Part shown: positions 51,331 to 63,354 of the stretch, in pieces | How positions within the stretch are numbered: the first letter of the stretch is position 1 | Layout: each line of letters starts with the position of its first letter | Assembly (NCBI GenBank): GCA_027924585.1 | Contig: BSBM01000440.1 | Location: forward strand, 11,811,501 to 11,875,500 | Origin: Larix kaempferi | Taxonomy: Eukaryota > Streptophyta > Pinopsida > Pinales > Pinaceae | Length of the DNA stretch: 64,000 bases | Direction: 5' to 3' | Notes under the pieces: generated by a model | What the model was told of the DNA's origin: nothing | What the model saw: the letters and a program-made list of their open reading frames with translations, nothing else | Database searches by the model: none | Made by a program: the position numbers and the translations under genes

Positions 51331-54126
51331 AGTGGATCCCAAACTCTAAAAAACCATTGGTTCATTATCCTTCTTGATTTATATATAGGAGATAAGGAGG
51401 ATTAGGAGCCATCCCACACTACTAAGTTGACCTAACTATAATTAATAGGGTTAGAAACATAACATTTTACTTTTTTATTAGTAATGACATTTGGACTTTT
51501 ATTTTAGATTGAATTTGCTAAAACTTCTATATTTTGTACTTTGTACTCATTTGAAAGTATTCTTGATTCAATTGGGTGGATCAATATCTCTTTTTTTTCC
51601 TGTAAGCTAAATAATATTGTATGAATCTAAGAGTAAATATACAAAATACCAAGTTTCTAGTTTGACAGTATGGCTTGTGCTTTTGAATAGAATATGATAT
51701 TGGCACTTCTTCCAACTTGACATCGAGGACAATCCAAGCACACCCTAACATGCCAAGAGGGAGATCATTATATTCTTAATGATATTTATTAAACCAAATA
51801 TATAATATTATATATTGCAATGAGTTCCAATAAGGAGGAAGTTCCATTCATTCTCCACATAATAGTAAGAGAAGAAATGAACATAGAAATAGATTATATA
51901 TTCTTGATTCCCAAGCTAAGCAACACCCATAACAACAACAATGAAGCATGCATTTGAGCTAGAATACCATCTATCAACAACTCAACCAGCATCACCCGCA
52001 GAGGAAGCATAGGTAATAAAGGTGGCAGAGGCAATCCTAGATACTCTAAGTGCGGATAAAGATCTAGACAAATACCCTGTTGGATATCAAGTTTACCCAA
52101 CTTCAAAATAAGAGATTAGGTGATTGAATCATATCATCCTATCTTCAAAAGTCCCTATATTATAGTTCGACGAAATATGAGTGGGAACTATTGTATGGAA
52201 ACTAAATTACTGTAAATAAAAAAGAAAGAGTTTTTTTAGATTGAATTGAACAAATTAATCATCATTAGAGATGGGTATCATTGGAACCTCTTGACTAGAT
52301 GCAGACTTGAGAGATTTTCCTTCAAACTTTATTCCACAAGCGACCTTGGTTATGATATTGAGATTGGAATCCATTTTTCCTATCTGAGCTTGAATATAAA
52401 CAATATGTAGAAGGATTTCATTGTGGGATTCATTTCGCTCCAGAAGAGCCTTACACATTGTCGGGTAATTTATATGCATAAATTTCGAACATTAAATTTC
52501 AACCCAAGGGATCGTAAGATTGTGAAGTGCTAAGCAAAGTATATGCAAAGCTAAATCTTAAAGTGATTCAAAATCTATATAGAGATCACTCATCACACCT
52601 CCAACTATAAACTAAAGAAGCAAAGAATTCTGAAAGCAGCTTTCCAAACCAAGACTATGATTTTGGTTTTTTAAGAATCAACACTATCAATAGAAACTAT
52701 GGAGTGGAATGCGGGATTCTCTGTAAGTCTTCTTCCTGTGATGTTAATTCAAAAGAATCAAATCAATCAAAGCATAATTAAAAGGAACTTCCAAGCAGCA
52801 ACTATATTCTTATAGAATGAGTATTATCCAACATGGCTATGTAAGTAGGATGTTAGACCCCTTGTCAGCCTTTGACTTGTTGATATTGATTCTAGAAGAA
52901 ACTATCAAAAACCAAAGCAAATCTAAAAACAACTTCTTCAAGCAACCTGCAATCTTTAGGAACCTATATTATCCAACATAGTTACGAAGCAGAGCGCTAG
53001 GGTCTCTGTAAACCTTTCCTTGTTGATGTCAATTCCATAAAGATTATATCTTATGCTAGCACACCATTGCAATTTGCTCACAAAATGAAATTAAATCGGT
53101 AAACATATACATTTATAATCACACAACTGAAAAAGGAAACTAAATGGGTAGCATATACCAGAGAGGGGGCTCTGCCTCTCTTTGCATATACTACCAAGAA
53201 AGACTACAGTAGAGTGCTCTTAATCTGCAACAAGTCCTTTATTCCAACATAAAAAATATTGCAATGAGAACTATATTCCTACATATCCTTTATAATCCTC
53301 TCCAAGTCTCTCTTCTCTAATTCTCACCTCCAAACTCCCCAACCAAAGAGCTAATGTATCATATTTATACATGTATTTCATAGAAGATAAGTGGTTACAT
53401 GGATAGAGTCAATCCCTCTACAAGTGGATCTAAAATCAACTCATAATCCTTTAATAGATAGATTTGAAACCAACATATAAATTCTTGATATTTTAATGAT
53501 AATATTGCTCAAATAATGGAGGAAGTTATATTTGATTTCCCAAGTCGAAATGATGAGGTGGAAGCTCCATTTGACTAGATGTTTTTCTAGGAAACCAACC
53601 GCTACACAAAATCTAGGAAAACCTATTTTAGTATTTTTTTCATATCTCCCAGATCCTTGATATTTTGAATATTCTGCACGCAAGTCACCTAAATGGGCAT
53701 ATTCTGCAAGTGGGTTTTGTGGTGGATTTTCAAAATTCCTCATTGTTTGCTAAAAAATCGTGCCTGGAGTTCTTAGCCTATTTATGCAAAAATTGTCACT
53801 GTTGTTGCTGCGGGAACTTTCCTGTTGCTGTAAGAAATTTCCTATTGATGCAGGAACTGCAGAATCTCAACGATCATCAGTAAAACAAGCATAATCCTTC
53901 TTAATTATTAAAAATAGAAGGAAATTGATGCAATTAATCACTAAATCATCTATAAACACATTAAGATGGATTATGTCGAGAAGTGGTTATAAATGAGTGG
54001 CAGAATGTGAAAAATGGTTGAGAATGGTGGTCTCAAATGACAAAAGTATTGATGAAATTGTGACATATCCACGACCTAACACCCATCAAAGTAATATTTT
54101 TCCAGTAGAGAACTATTGTTTTGAAA
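51331..54126. other. Long spacer, no gene recognised
   Basis: It is mostly AT-rich. Two diverged copies of a segment with TATTATCCAACAT and CTCTGTAA(G/A) near 52720-52860 and 52960-53040 hint at an old duplication. Short minus-strand frames at 51894-52106 and 52255-52479 have no recognisable domain. Confidence 0.45.
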
Positions 54127-54554
54127 AGAAGAACTTTGATAAACCTGTGTAAGGAAAAACAATATAAAACAGAACAACAATTAACAATGGCTCACGTAAT
54201 ATTACACAAATATTTACCCTAGAAATCCAAACTGGGAAAACCAACATTCCTAAAAGTTTCTCCACTCTCTATCTCATTGTATTATATTTTTTTATTTATA
54301 ATACAATATTTTAGCATCCAAAACCTTATTCCATTAACCCGGTTTAGATTACAACCCCAATTCCTTGACCAAAATTAATTTAGAATGGCCCACAAAACTA
54401 TGGGTTGAAAACATCTCAAATAGACCAAGACATTACCCAAAAAATTTCTTTCGGAGACACTATCCCCCTGTGCCCCCAAGGTGAGGGGACTAGGTAGCTC
54501 CCCCAGACCCCCATTTCTCTAGGAACCTACAAATACTACAACACATGTCCAACA
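54127..54554 (-). repeat. 3' LTR of minus-strand Copia
   Basis: In element orientation it begins TGTTGGACATGTGTTGTAGT after a purine-rich GAGTGGGAGAA and ends near CAAAGTTCTTC. It shares long blocks with 58501-58850 such as GGTTGTAATCTAAACCGGGT versus its near match. Confidence 0.85.
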
Positions 54555-54611
54555 TTCTCCCACTCGTTGTGATCTTTGAAATAGACTGACAAAGGGGAAG
54601 CATCCATGAAA

Positions 54612-56276
54612 TCAATTGCTAAGGGTAGCATTCCCCATTGATTCTCTACACCAAGAGAACTTTTCAGTACTAACATACTTTGTTAATGAATCTCCAATAT
54701 TCTTCAATGTATCAACCTTCTCCAATAGTACTTTGTTCTGCTCAACCATGTCTCTAACAAAATGGTATTGAACATCAACATGCATTGCCTTGGAAGGATA
54801 AGCAAGGTTCTTTGTGAGAAAAATTGCACTTGAGCTATCACAACCTATTCTCACTACTTTCTAAACAAAACCAATACATTAACACAATCTTTGCAATCAT
54901 ATGGATTACTTACTTTCATGAGTGGTTGCCAAGTATCGTGTTTCTATAGTTGACAATGCAACTACACCCTACCTCTTACTCATCCATTAACTAATTGCTC
55001 CACCAAATAAGTTAAAACACAACCACTTGTAGATCTTCTGCCGTCAATATCTACAACCCAATCTCCATCAACAAAACCTTGTATATCTATCTATTTGTGG
55101 GTTCCAATCCTTCCTTGGTAGCATATTTCATAATATAAAGTGCCACACAAATATATGAAGAACTTATTTACTGTTGTCCAATGTTCATTCCCTAGTTTTG
55201 ACATATATTTGCTCAAAAATCCCACTGCATGGGAAATTTCTGGTCTAGTATAGACCATAGCATACATCAAGCTTCCAACTGCATTAGCATAGGGAACATG
55301 TGACATGTCTTCTACCTCTTCTTGATTCTTGGGACCCTGATCTACAGATAAATTTGCATCGACAAGAATAGGGACATTTACCAATTTACATTCATGCATA
55401 TTAAATATCTGCAATACTATCTCAACATATTTCCTCTGACTTAACTAAATTCTTCTATTGACCCAATATTTTTTATTGCCATACCCAAAATAAAATTTGC
55501 AGCACCAAAATATTTCACATCAAACTGAGAAGACAACTAAGCTTTGACATCCTTAATGATTTCCTTGTTTCCAATCAGCAACATATCATCACATCAAGAC
55601 CAAAATAAATAAAATCATTGCCAACCTGCTTGGAATACACACAATGATCAACTTTGCTTCTTGAGAAACCAAGTCTTAGTATCTAAGTATCAAACTTTTG
55701 ATACCACATTCTTGGTGATTGTTTTAATCCATATAGGGACTTCTTTAGCTTTCAAACCAACTCCTTATTTCCCTTTGCTGCAAAACCCCATGGTTGTTTC
55801 ATATAGATTTGTTCTTCCAAATCACCATGCAAGAATGTTGTCTTCACATCCATCTACTCCACATCAAGATCAAAAGAAGTAGTAATAAACAAAAGAAATC
55901 TAATAAAAATTAATTTAGCAATTGGAGAAAAAATCTCATCAAAATCAATTCCCTCCATGTGGGAATAACCCTTAGCTACTAGGAGAGGTTTGTACTTCTC
56001 CACCTTTCCTTTGACATTCAACTTCTTCTCAAACACCCATTTGCTACCAATAGGTTTTATTCCAACCAACAACTCAACTAGATCCCAAGTCTTATTTTTA
56101 TCCAAGGAATCAATTTCTTCAACCATGGCCTTCTTCCAAAGTTTACTATCCTTTGAATCCACTGCCTCCCTAACATATCTAGGACCATCATCGGTAACAG
56201 ATAAAGGAAAATTACAATGGAAATCGGGTGGGATATACCTTTCAGGTTTCCTTCTTTCATAAACAATTCTCCTCAA
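54612..56276 (-). pseudogene. Copia RT and RNase H (minus strand)
   Basis: In reading order: PRYVREAVDSKDSKLWKKAM, DLVELLVGIKPIGSKWVFEK, KGYSHMEGIDFDEIFSPIAK, then past a stop MDVKTTFLHGDLEEQIYMKQ and KKSLYGLKQSPRMWYQKFDT. The YVDD box is not readable because of frame changes. RNase H ends with RIGCDSSSAIFLTKNLAYPS and HVDVQYHFVRDMVEQNKVLL. The order matches an intact Copia pol that has decayed by point changes and small indels. Confidence 0.88.
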
Positions 56277-56420
56277 GGCTGGAACTTCCTCTTCTAGTTC
56301 ATTGTCTTTTGTTGAGTCTGATTATTCACCCTACAAATCAAACTCTATTGTCTTTGGTTCTTATTCCCTAGGTTTTGACTTCCTACTTGGGAGGAACTAT
56401 AACTCTCTAAATACAACATC

Positions 56421-57160
56421 TCAACTATAAACAGTTTTTTTAGTTATTGGGTTCCAAAATTTATAACATTTTATTACATCTTTATAACCAATAAAGATAC
56501 ATTTTTCAGCTTTATTATCCAACTTACTCATATTTTCATTTGGAACATGCACATAAGCATCATAACCAAAAACTCTAAGATGTTTAAGAGTAATATTTTT
56601 ACTAGTCCATGTTGCATGTGGAGTTTTTTCAACCAATAATGATGTAGGTGATCGATTTACCAAGTAGCATGTAGTATCCACTGCCTTTTCCCATAATTCT
56701 TGTGATAACCCTACACCACTGAGCATAATCCTTGCCTTCCCTATCAACATCATGTTCATCCTTTTTGCAACTCCATTCTGTTGAGGTGTGTATGGAGTAG
56801 TATTTTTCCTTACTATTCACACTTGTCACAGAATTCCTTGAACTCATTTCCACATAATTCTCCACCATTATCTATCCTCAACACCATTATTTTATTTCCT
56901 ACCTGGTTTTCTACAAGAGCTTTAAACTCTTTAAATTTACCAAAAATTTCAAATTTCTTATGGAGGAAATATACACGTGTTCCTCAAAAAATCATCAATG
57001 AATAAAACATAATACACATATTTACCTAGTGATCGGATGTGAATTGGTCCAAACACACCATTGTGTATTAACTCCGAGATTCATTTTGCTCTTATAGCAC
57101 CAAATGGAAATCGCACCCAATTTTGTTTACCATATATGCAATGTTCATAGAAATCAAAAT
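56421..57160 (-). pseudogene. Copia integrase (minus strand)
   Basis: The core half is heavily broken (about 56770-57160). The C-terminal half is open: LSQELWEKAVDTTCYLVNRS, SLLVEKTPHATWTSKNITLK, LRVFGYDAYVHVPNENMSKL, and KCIFIGYKDVIKCYKFWNP, the standard end of Copia integrase. Confidence 0.85.
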
Positions 57161-58391
57161 CTAATGAGCAATCAAACATATCTTCAACCATACCTTTACC
57201 ATGTAATTCTTGAAGGCCCTTCTATCAAATATGTCCCAATCTTTGATGCATAGCATTGTTTTAACTGTTACACCCATCAACGAAATTTCTTCCCAACGAC
57301 TCATACAAAGTTCCAATTTGAATGGGCCTTGCATCAACACCATTTTTTCTGGAACCATCTTGCATGTGTCCTTCTCAAATACAATATGCACACCTGCATC
57401 AATCATCTTACCTACAAATATCAGGTTTCTAGCTAGATCTGGAATTTGCAAAACCCCAGAAAGAGTTATAATCCTTCCATCTTTGAGCAGCAACTTAACC
57501 CTTCCATATCCTATGATTTTGGTTGTCAAGTCATCTCTTAGGAAAACATCATGCCCGTTGTACTTTTCGTATTCACAAAACCACTTCTTGTGAGGAGTCA
57601 TATGAAATAAAGCACTTGTATCGATCGAACATACATCATGATCTAATGATGTGTACCTGTAGATGCCAAATAAACATCACCTCCTTTGTTTGTAGAGGGT
57701 TTTGTTTATGTCGAAAGAGCATCATCAAATCCCTTGGCTTTAACAACACTCTTAAATCTATAATTGTTCTTATAATGCCCAACTTTATTACATTTCAGAC
57801 ATTTCTTTTCAAATTGTCATGGAGATTTACATCCACCTCTAGACTTAGATTTTCTCACAGAAGACCTATTTTTTCTCTCTTGAGAACAACCTCTCATGGA
57901 TAAAACATGCTTGTTCACACCCTCCATGGATTTTCTCCTAATTTCTTTTGATAACAATGATGCAAATCCATTCTCAAACTTTAACATGGATTGTGTGGCA
58001 CTACCAATTGCTACAACCATATTATCCTAAGATGAAACAACTTCTTTTCAAGAAATAATTTGTTTACAAGGTACTTTGATTGATACAAATTCCCTAGCTT
58101 ACCCTAGAGCTTCTTTGCACTATCTTTTCTAGAAATGTTCAATGGCGTTGATTCTTAGAGGCAGAGTCGAATCGTGCTTCTCGCTTTTCTCTCTAGTTTT
58201 TTACAAGCTTCTTTTGACATATTAGTGGGGCTTGTACCTAGATCCACAACAATCCACTGATCTTTGTCAATAAAAAGATCTTTCGTCTTTAGCGTCCTTA
58301 ACTCGAAGCTCTGGCCATTAAACTTATTGATTTCTATTCTTGAACTACTTGCCATTTTCCTTGCATAAGATTCACTATGCAAAGATCCCAC
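57161..58391 (-). pseudogene. Copia gag and protease (minus strand)
   Basis: Gag starts at an ATG shortly inside the frame (MASSSRIEINKFNGQSFELR) and has KLERKARSTIRLCL, then many stops. The knuckle CLKCNKVGHYKNNY lacks its last Cys. Protease follows, with IDTSALFHMTPHKKWFCEY, where the DSG active site reads DTS, then GYGRVKLLLKDGRIITLSGV and LARNLIFVGKM. The upstream GAG pre-integrase part is present to about 57161. Confidence 0.87.
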
Positions 58392-58485
58392 TCCAAATAG
58401 GTTTATCGTAGACCCAAGATACCCTTGATCTTCACGAGATCAACTAAGCCTAGCAACAAAGGAATCCCCATGAAGCTAATAATGT

Positions 58486-58498
58486 GGCTCTGATACCA
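58486..58498 (-). promoter_or_regulatory. Primer-binding site of minus-strand Copia
   Basis: TGGTATCAGAGCC on the minus strand is a perfect tRNA-iMet-type site two bases inside the 5' LTR edge. Confidence 0.9.
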
Positions 58499-58500
58499 TA

Positions 58501-58850
58501 TGAAGAACTTTGATAAAGGTGTGTAAGGAAAAAGAATACGAAACAAAATCTAGAACACAACAATTCATGATGGCTCACACACATATTACACAAAGATTTA
58601 CCCTAGAAACTCAAAATTGAGAAAACCAACATTCTTGAGAGTTTCCCCACTCTCTATTTCATTGCATTATCTTGAATGTTTACAATAAAACACTACAGCA
58701 TCCAAAACCCTAATCCATTAACTCGAATTAGATTACAACCCCAATTCCTTGACCATAATTAGTTTACAATGGTACACAAAAGCATGGGTCGAAAACAACT
58801 CAAAATGGACCTAAAAAATTTCTTTCAAGAGCGTTACCCCAAAACCCCCT
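58501..58850 (-). repeat. 5' LTR of minus-strand Copia, truncated
   Basis: It matches the 3' LTR from its inner edge (CAAAGTTCTTCA) up to about 58840, then the match ends. The first roughly 70-80 bases of the LTR are missing. Confidence 0.8.
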
Positions 58851-59700
58851 TGCTCTAAGAGATAGTCATGTCTGAAACCCAATGTCTCATTTCCATTTCA
58901 AGCTTGTCATTCTACAAGAATTTCCTATCCATTCTAACTCCTTCAACCCGAGAGATCACTTTTTGAATGTTCTCTAGAATTTGACCCAATACGTTGTTGC
59001 AGAACTCATCGCTTCTTGCTTAGCTCTAGATTGGGAATACAAGTCTTTACATTTTCCTCCACGTTGTCTTATGCTTCGTCTAGCCATGTGTGGGAGAGAT
59101 GGGAGGAAGAATCCACCCAAGGGTAGAGAAGCTCTATAGATTCAAGGAGTCCTAGAGAGAAACTTCAAATGCTGACAGTCTAGGTTACCGTTGTCATTCC
59201 AAAGGGGTAGCCTCAGATTGTGTCAAGAGTCACGAAGACAAGTCCAACCCTAGCTACAAAGAAGGGAGTGGGAGGGGAAGACAACAACTGATTCTAAGCC
59301 CACCACTGTTGTTGTGCATTGGGTCGATTATTAACTAAGTCAAGGAGGAAAGTTCCTTCCCATTCTTGTGATGCCACTCTGTCGAAGAAGTATCAAAGGG
59401 CTACGAGGTTCACACCTTGAGTTGGAGCTTTTATGCCGTCAACCACCATTCCTTGAAGCATTCTTGTTAACATGATGTCGTAGGAAGGATTCATACTATG
59501 CCTTCCCCAATAGTGATTACCACCAACCTCACCCGAGCTCCCTGTTATAAGTAAATGCATGCAATATAACTCACCTTCCATTGCCACCTATGTCCCTACG
59601 TATGGTAGTTGGGCAAGGCCAAGGATCAGCCATAGTTTGCAACGATCAATTATCGATCCCATCATATCGACCTAGCACCAAAAGGATCAATATCTCCTTG
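58851..59700. other. Spacer, origin unknown
   Basis: It has a more balanced base composition than the DNA to its right. A minus-strand frame at 59393-59587 (64 codons) has no recognisable domain. It could be a fragment of an element or a captured gene. Confidence 0.4.
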
Positions 59701-60974
59701 TTAACAACTTGTTCTTTCATTTTTATTTTTTTCATCATTTTAATCTGTTCATTTTTGTGAGCAACACAAATTGTTTTGAATTTTTAGACGAGAAATATTT
59801 GTATTTTTTTGGGGGACAATCTTATCAAATTTTTTATTGAGATTGTGTCTTTTATTGTAATTCATAGACATGTTTTTAATCATTTATTATTTTACATTTA
59901 AGTGGTCAATTTAATGAACAAGGAATTTGTTTTCTTTTTGTAAATAAATATTTTTAGATATTTGATTTAAAATGTACTTGTCTTATTCTCATCATGCTTC
60001 TTTCTATTGAAAATTAACCAATCTAATTAGAATAATTCAGAATTTTTTATGAAACCACAAACAATTATAAACCAATTATATATAAATTCCTATAACCAAG
60101 TCAAAGATATTGAATTCATTTTTTATCATCTCTTTAAAAATAAAAATACATCTTGAAATAGTTTTAGATTTCATGCAAATTTTATTTTGATCATTAAATC
60201 TTTAATATTTCTATTATTGTCGACACAATTACAAAAATTTATGTTATTGGATGACTTAACAACCCCTTAGCTTAGAATTAAAATCCAAATTTCATAGAGT
60301 CTCTATGTTAAGCATAACCATTAGAGAGCTCTATTTTCCATGTTCTTGGTTAAAATTAGGGCCAAATTTTTTTGCATTGTGTTTAAGTAATAGTTGTGGC
60401 AATTTACATGTATTTATAATAATAATAATAATTTATTATAATATTTAAATTATATATTTGGTAAAATTGTAATTTTAATTATAAGAGTTTAATTTTAGTT
60501 GCAAATTTTAAAAATTAATAGAATTTTTAAAAATATAAAGTTTAATTTTCCAAATTTTTATTTTAATTATCAAAAAATAATTAATTTTTTTCTAATAAAA
60601 AATATGTCAAAATATACCATTAAACTTATTATTTTTAATAAAATTATAAAAAATAATGTAACCAAAGTATTTGAGCATTAATTATATAAAAATATTGAAA
60701 ATAGTATTATCTAGTATCGTTTAAAAAAATCGCAATAAAAGTAAGAAGAAAACATAATGAATGTTGAAATTCATTGAATTGTTAATAGTTAAATCATATT
60801 TTGGGTATTTTTAATGCATAATCATTTATGTTTATAAAAATTATATAAAAATAAAACATTGTTTAATTATTATGATAATAATAGTTATTTTATAATTAGG
60901 GTGGTAGGTGTGGGATTCTTATTCATTTCAGTAAATAAAAGTAATCAGTAATTTTTGGGATTGGGAGTTACTAC
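59701..60974. other. Very AT-rich spacer
   Basis: No gene; long A and T runs and an (AAT)n stretch near 60418-60432. It could serve as matrix-attachment-type DNA, but nothing in the sequence proves it. Confidence 0.6.
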
Positions 60975-61254
60975 ACTAACTATGCTGAGGTATGTCTTGT
61001 TTCTAAGAAAAGAATATGTCAAAGTGTCTTGTTTCTAAGAAAAGAATATGTTAAAAACTTTGAGATTCAAGAAGCTAATCTGAGAAGACTTTATATGACA
61101 TAACATGATTTATAATAGAATACCACTAACTATGCTGATGTATGTCTTGTTTCTAAGAAAAAAATATGTTAAAGTGTCTTGTTTCTAAGAAAAGAATATG
61201 TTAAAAACTTTGAGATTCAAGAAGCTAATATGAGAAGACTCTAAATGAATGTCA
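60975..61254. repeat. 160-bp tandem duplication with internal repeat
   Basis: ACTAACTATGCTGA(G/T)GTATG starts at 60975 and 61135. Each copy itself contains GTCTTGTTTCTAAGAAAA twice, about 32 bases apart, so an older short duplication preceded the longer one. Confidence 0.9.
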
Positions 61255-61262
61255 AAGCAGTA

Positions 61263-61571
61263 AGATTCAACCCTACAGATCACTTAGTGAATATCAATAT
61301 AATAAAGGAGTGCTTGTTTGAAATGCAAATCCTCCGGAGAAGAGGTTACCATAAAATTGTTGTGGTTACTTTATGGGGATGGATAAAAAGTTCAAATAAA
61401 ACATTTTAAAAATTGAAGATTCAACCTTACAGATCACATAGTGAATATCAATATAATAAAGGAGTGCTTGTTTGAAATGCAAATCCTCCGGAGTAAAGGT
61501 TACCATAAAATCGTTGTGGTTACTTTATGGGGATGGATAAAAAGTTCAAATAAAACATTTTAAAAATTGTT
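61263..61571. repeat. 155-bp tandem duplication
   Basis: AGATTCAACC(C/T)TACAGATCAC starts at 61263 and 61418. Only a few bases differ over the whole unit, so this is recent. Confidence 0.93.
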
Positions 61572-62356
61572 TAGGGTGAATATTGGGGTCATTTGACACG
61601 TGGCCCCAAAGGAAGGATATATTTCATGCATCAACACCAAATCCCATCACATTATCACATTAACCTTAAGCAAACAAGATATCCGTCCCTAGTGCGCCTT
61701 CTACTCTACACACCTTTATTTGCCCATGCGGGTGAAGTGGAAATTATGCTCTCCCCTCAGTTCTCTTACATATAGGTGGGATAAATCGATGCATTGTGGG
61801 CTTGTCAAACCATGAGTTTAATGCAACGGAGCGATATTGACAAGAACTTTGGAAAAACATTAGCACTTATAAGCACCGGCTCGAAACTCTCAACTCTTCT
61901 AACTCCTTGGGTCGGGGTTTTATTGTTGAATTTGTTTTTGCCTCTTAGTTGAATTTGGAACATCTCCCTCATTTGTTTGTTATATTAGGCCATGGGGGAC
62001 ACGAGTCCCCTCCCCTTAATGCTCATACCATGCCCCTCGAGAGTGGGAGTTACACATTTATAAAAGGAATTGGGGAGGTAATGGCCAAACCCACAAATTG
62101 TGGATCAAATGCAAGTATAAATTTGAGTGAAAATGCAGACATCAAGAATATTTTGCAGAGGATAAATATCCAAGTAGATGGTATGGAGTAGGCTATTGAA
62201 CGCATTAGTACCGTCATTGAAATTCAAGATTCAATGACAAGATTATCTAGAACCTAAGGTAAAGACGCAAGGGGTTAAATACAAAAGATTCAACATTGCA
62301 CCTCAAACTAATCCTAGAATTCACTCAAGAGAATCAATCTTGTATATGGCAAATAT
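61572..62356. other. Spacer, no gene recognised
   Basis: A plus-strand frame at 61949-62191 continues past a stop for about 20 codons as a coiled-coil-like segment (DIKNILQRINIQVDGME, then AIERISTVIEIQDSMTRLS). I do not recognise it; it may be a fragment of a retroelement gag or of a host gene. Confidence 0.4.
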
Positions 62357-62680
62357 TTAACTTCAAAGGAATTGAACAAAAATATACTGCAACAAATAGC
62401 TTTGGTAAGGTTTTAACTTCAAAGGAATTGAACAAAAATACACTGCAACAAATAGCTTTAGTAAGGTTTGATGGTCCAAACTCGCCAACTCAAGAGCACA
62501 TTGATGGCAATCAATCAATAGACAAATAGCTTTAAATAGCTTTAGTAAGGTTTGATGTTCCAAGCTCACCAACTCAAGAGCACATTGATGGCAATCAATC
62601 AATCGAGGGAGGTTACATATGTATTTTGCTTTTGAACCAATTTATTGATGGCAATCAATCAATAGGAAATTATATATGTA
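62357..62680. repeat. Two overlapping tandem duplications (56 and 84 bp)
   Basis: TTAACTTCAAAGGAATTGAA starts at 62357 and 62413. AATAGCTTTAGTAAGGTTTG starts at 62451 and 62535, both copies ending ATTGATGGCAATCAATCAAT; a partial third copy of that end is at 62643. Confidence 0.88.
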
Positions 62681-63354
62681 TTTTCAATGTATTTTGTTTT
62701 TTTAACCAATTTATTAGGCAGTATAGTAATAAAATCCTTTTAAAAATTCAAATTATTTGTTGGAAAGGTTAAACTGACTGGTTATATTTCTATTAAATAT
62801 TTTTTTTAACTAAAACCAACACCACTAAGACTCCATCCAAAATTATTTTAAAAATATATTAATTCTTATATAGTTAATACATACCAATTTAAATTTTGAT
62901 GATGTTTATTATGATGTTTAGAACATACTGCGTATTCGATGCTTGAACAAAGGATTAGTTGCTTCCTTGGATAATATAAGAGCAAGGTTAAGTTGTTAAA
63001 ATATATCAAAAGTGAGTAGCCCAACTTTATATAGCATAAACATTCAACCAGAAAGATGGAATCATGTTTCCTGCTCATGTAAAAACAAAATAAAAAGGTA
63101 TGAAGTTTTACATGCACTGAAACTGAAACAAGTGGATATGGATATATTCTGATATTATATTAAGAGGCATTATCCAAGGTGTCAACCCCATGTAATCCCA
63201 AGTACTCACATCAGAAAGATAAAGTTGTACTTCCCAATCTTGTTCAAAATGTTATTAGAAATTCATGACAGAACAGCTTTACCTGCAGGGATGTATAACT
63301 TATAAAAGCTGTTATTACCAACTCAAATAAGAGCTCATAGGCTCTTGTCAGGAA
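62681..63354. other. AT-rich spacer and likely 3' UTR of GH31 gene
   Basis: The part nearest 63355 is the presumed 3' untranslated region of the minus-strand GH31 gene. I could not fix a poly-A site. Confidence 0.45.

Larger units (their letters stand above)
54127..58850 (-). mobile_element. Decayed Copia element, minus strand
   Basis: The 3' LTR (54127-54554) and a truncated 5' LTR (58501 to about 58850) flank gag, protease, integrase and RT/RNase H in Copia order, read right to left. Stops and frameshifts occur in every domain, and the LTRs differ at many positions. It is clearly older than the Copia at 28-35 kb and belongs to another lineage (its gag begins MASSSRIEINKFNGQSFELR, Tork/Retrofit style). 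Confidence 0.9.

Noticed and set aside
51700-51790. Possible Gypsy 3' end with a purine tract (CCAAGAGGGAGAT)
   Set aside because: No readable pol frame precedes it and no LTR partner follows; too weak to call.
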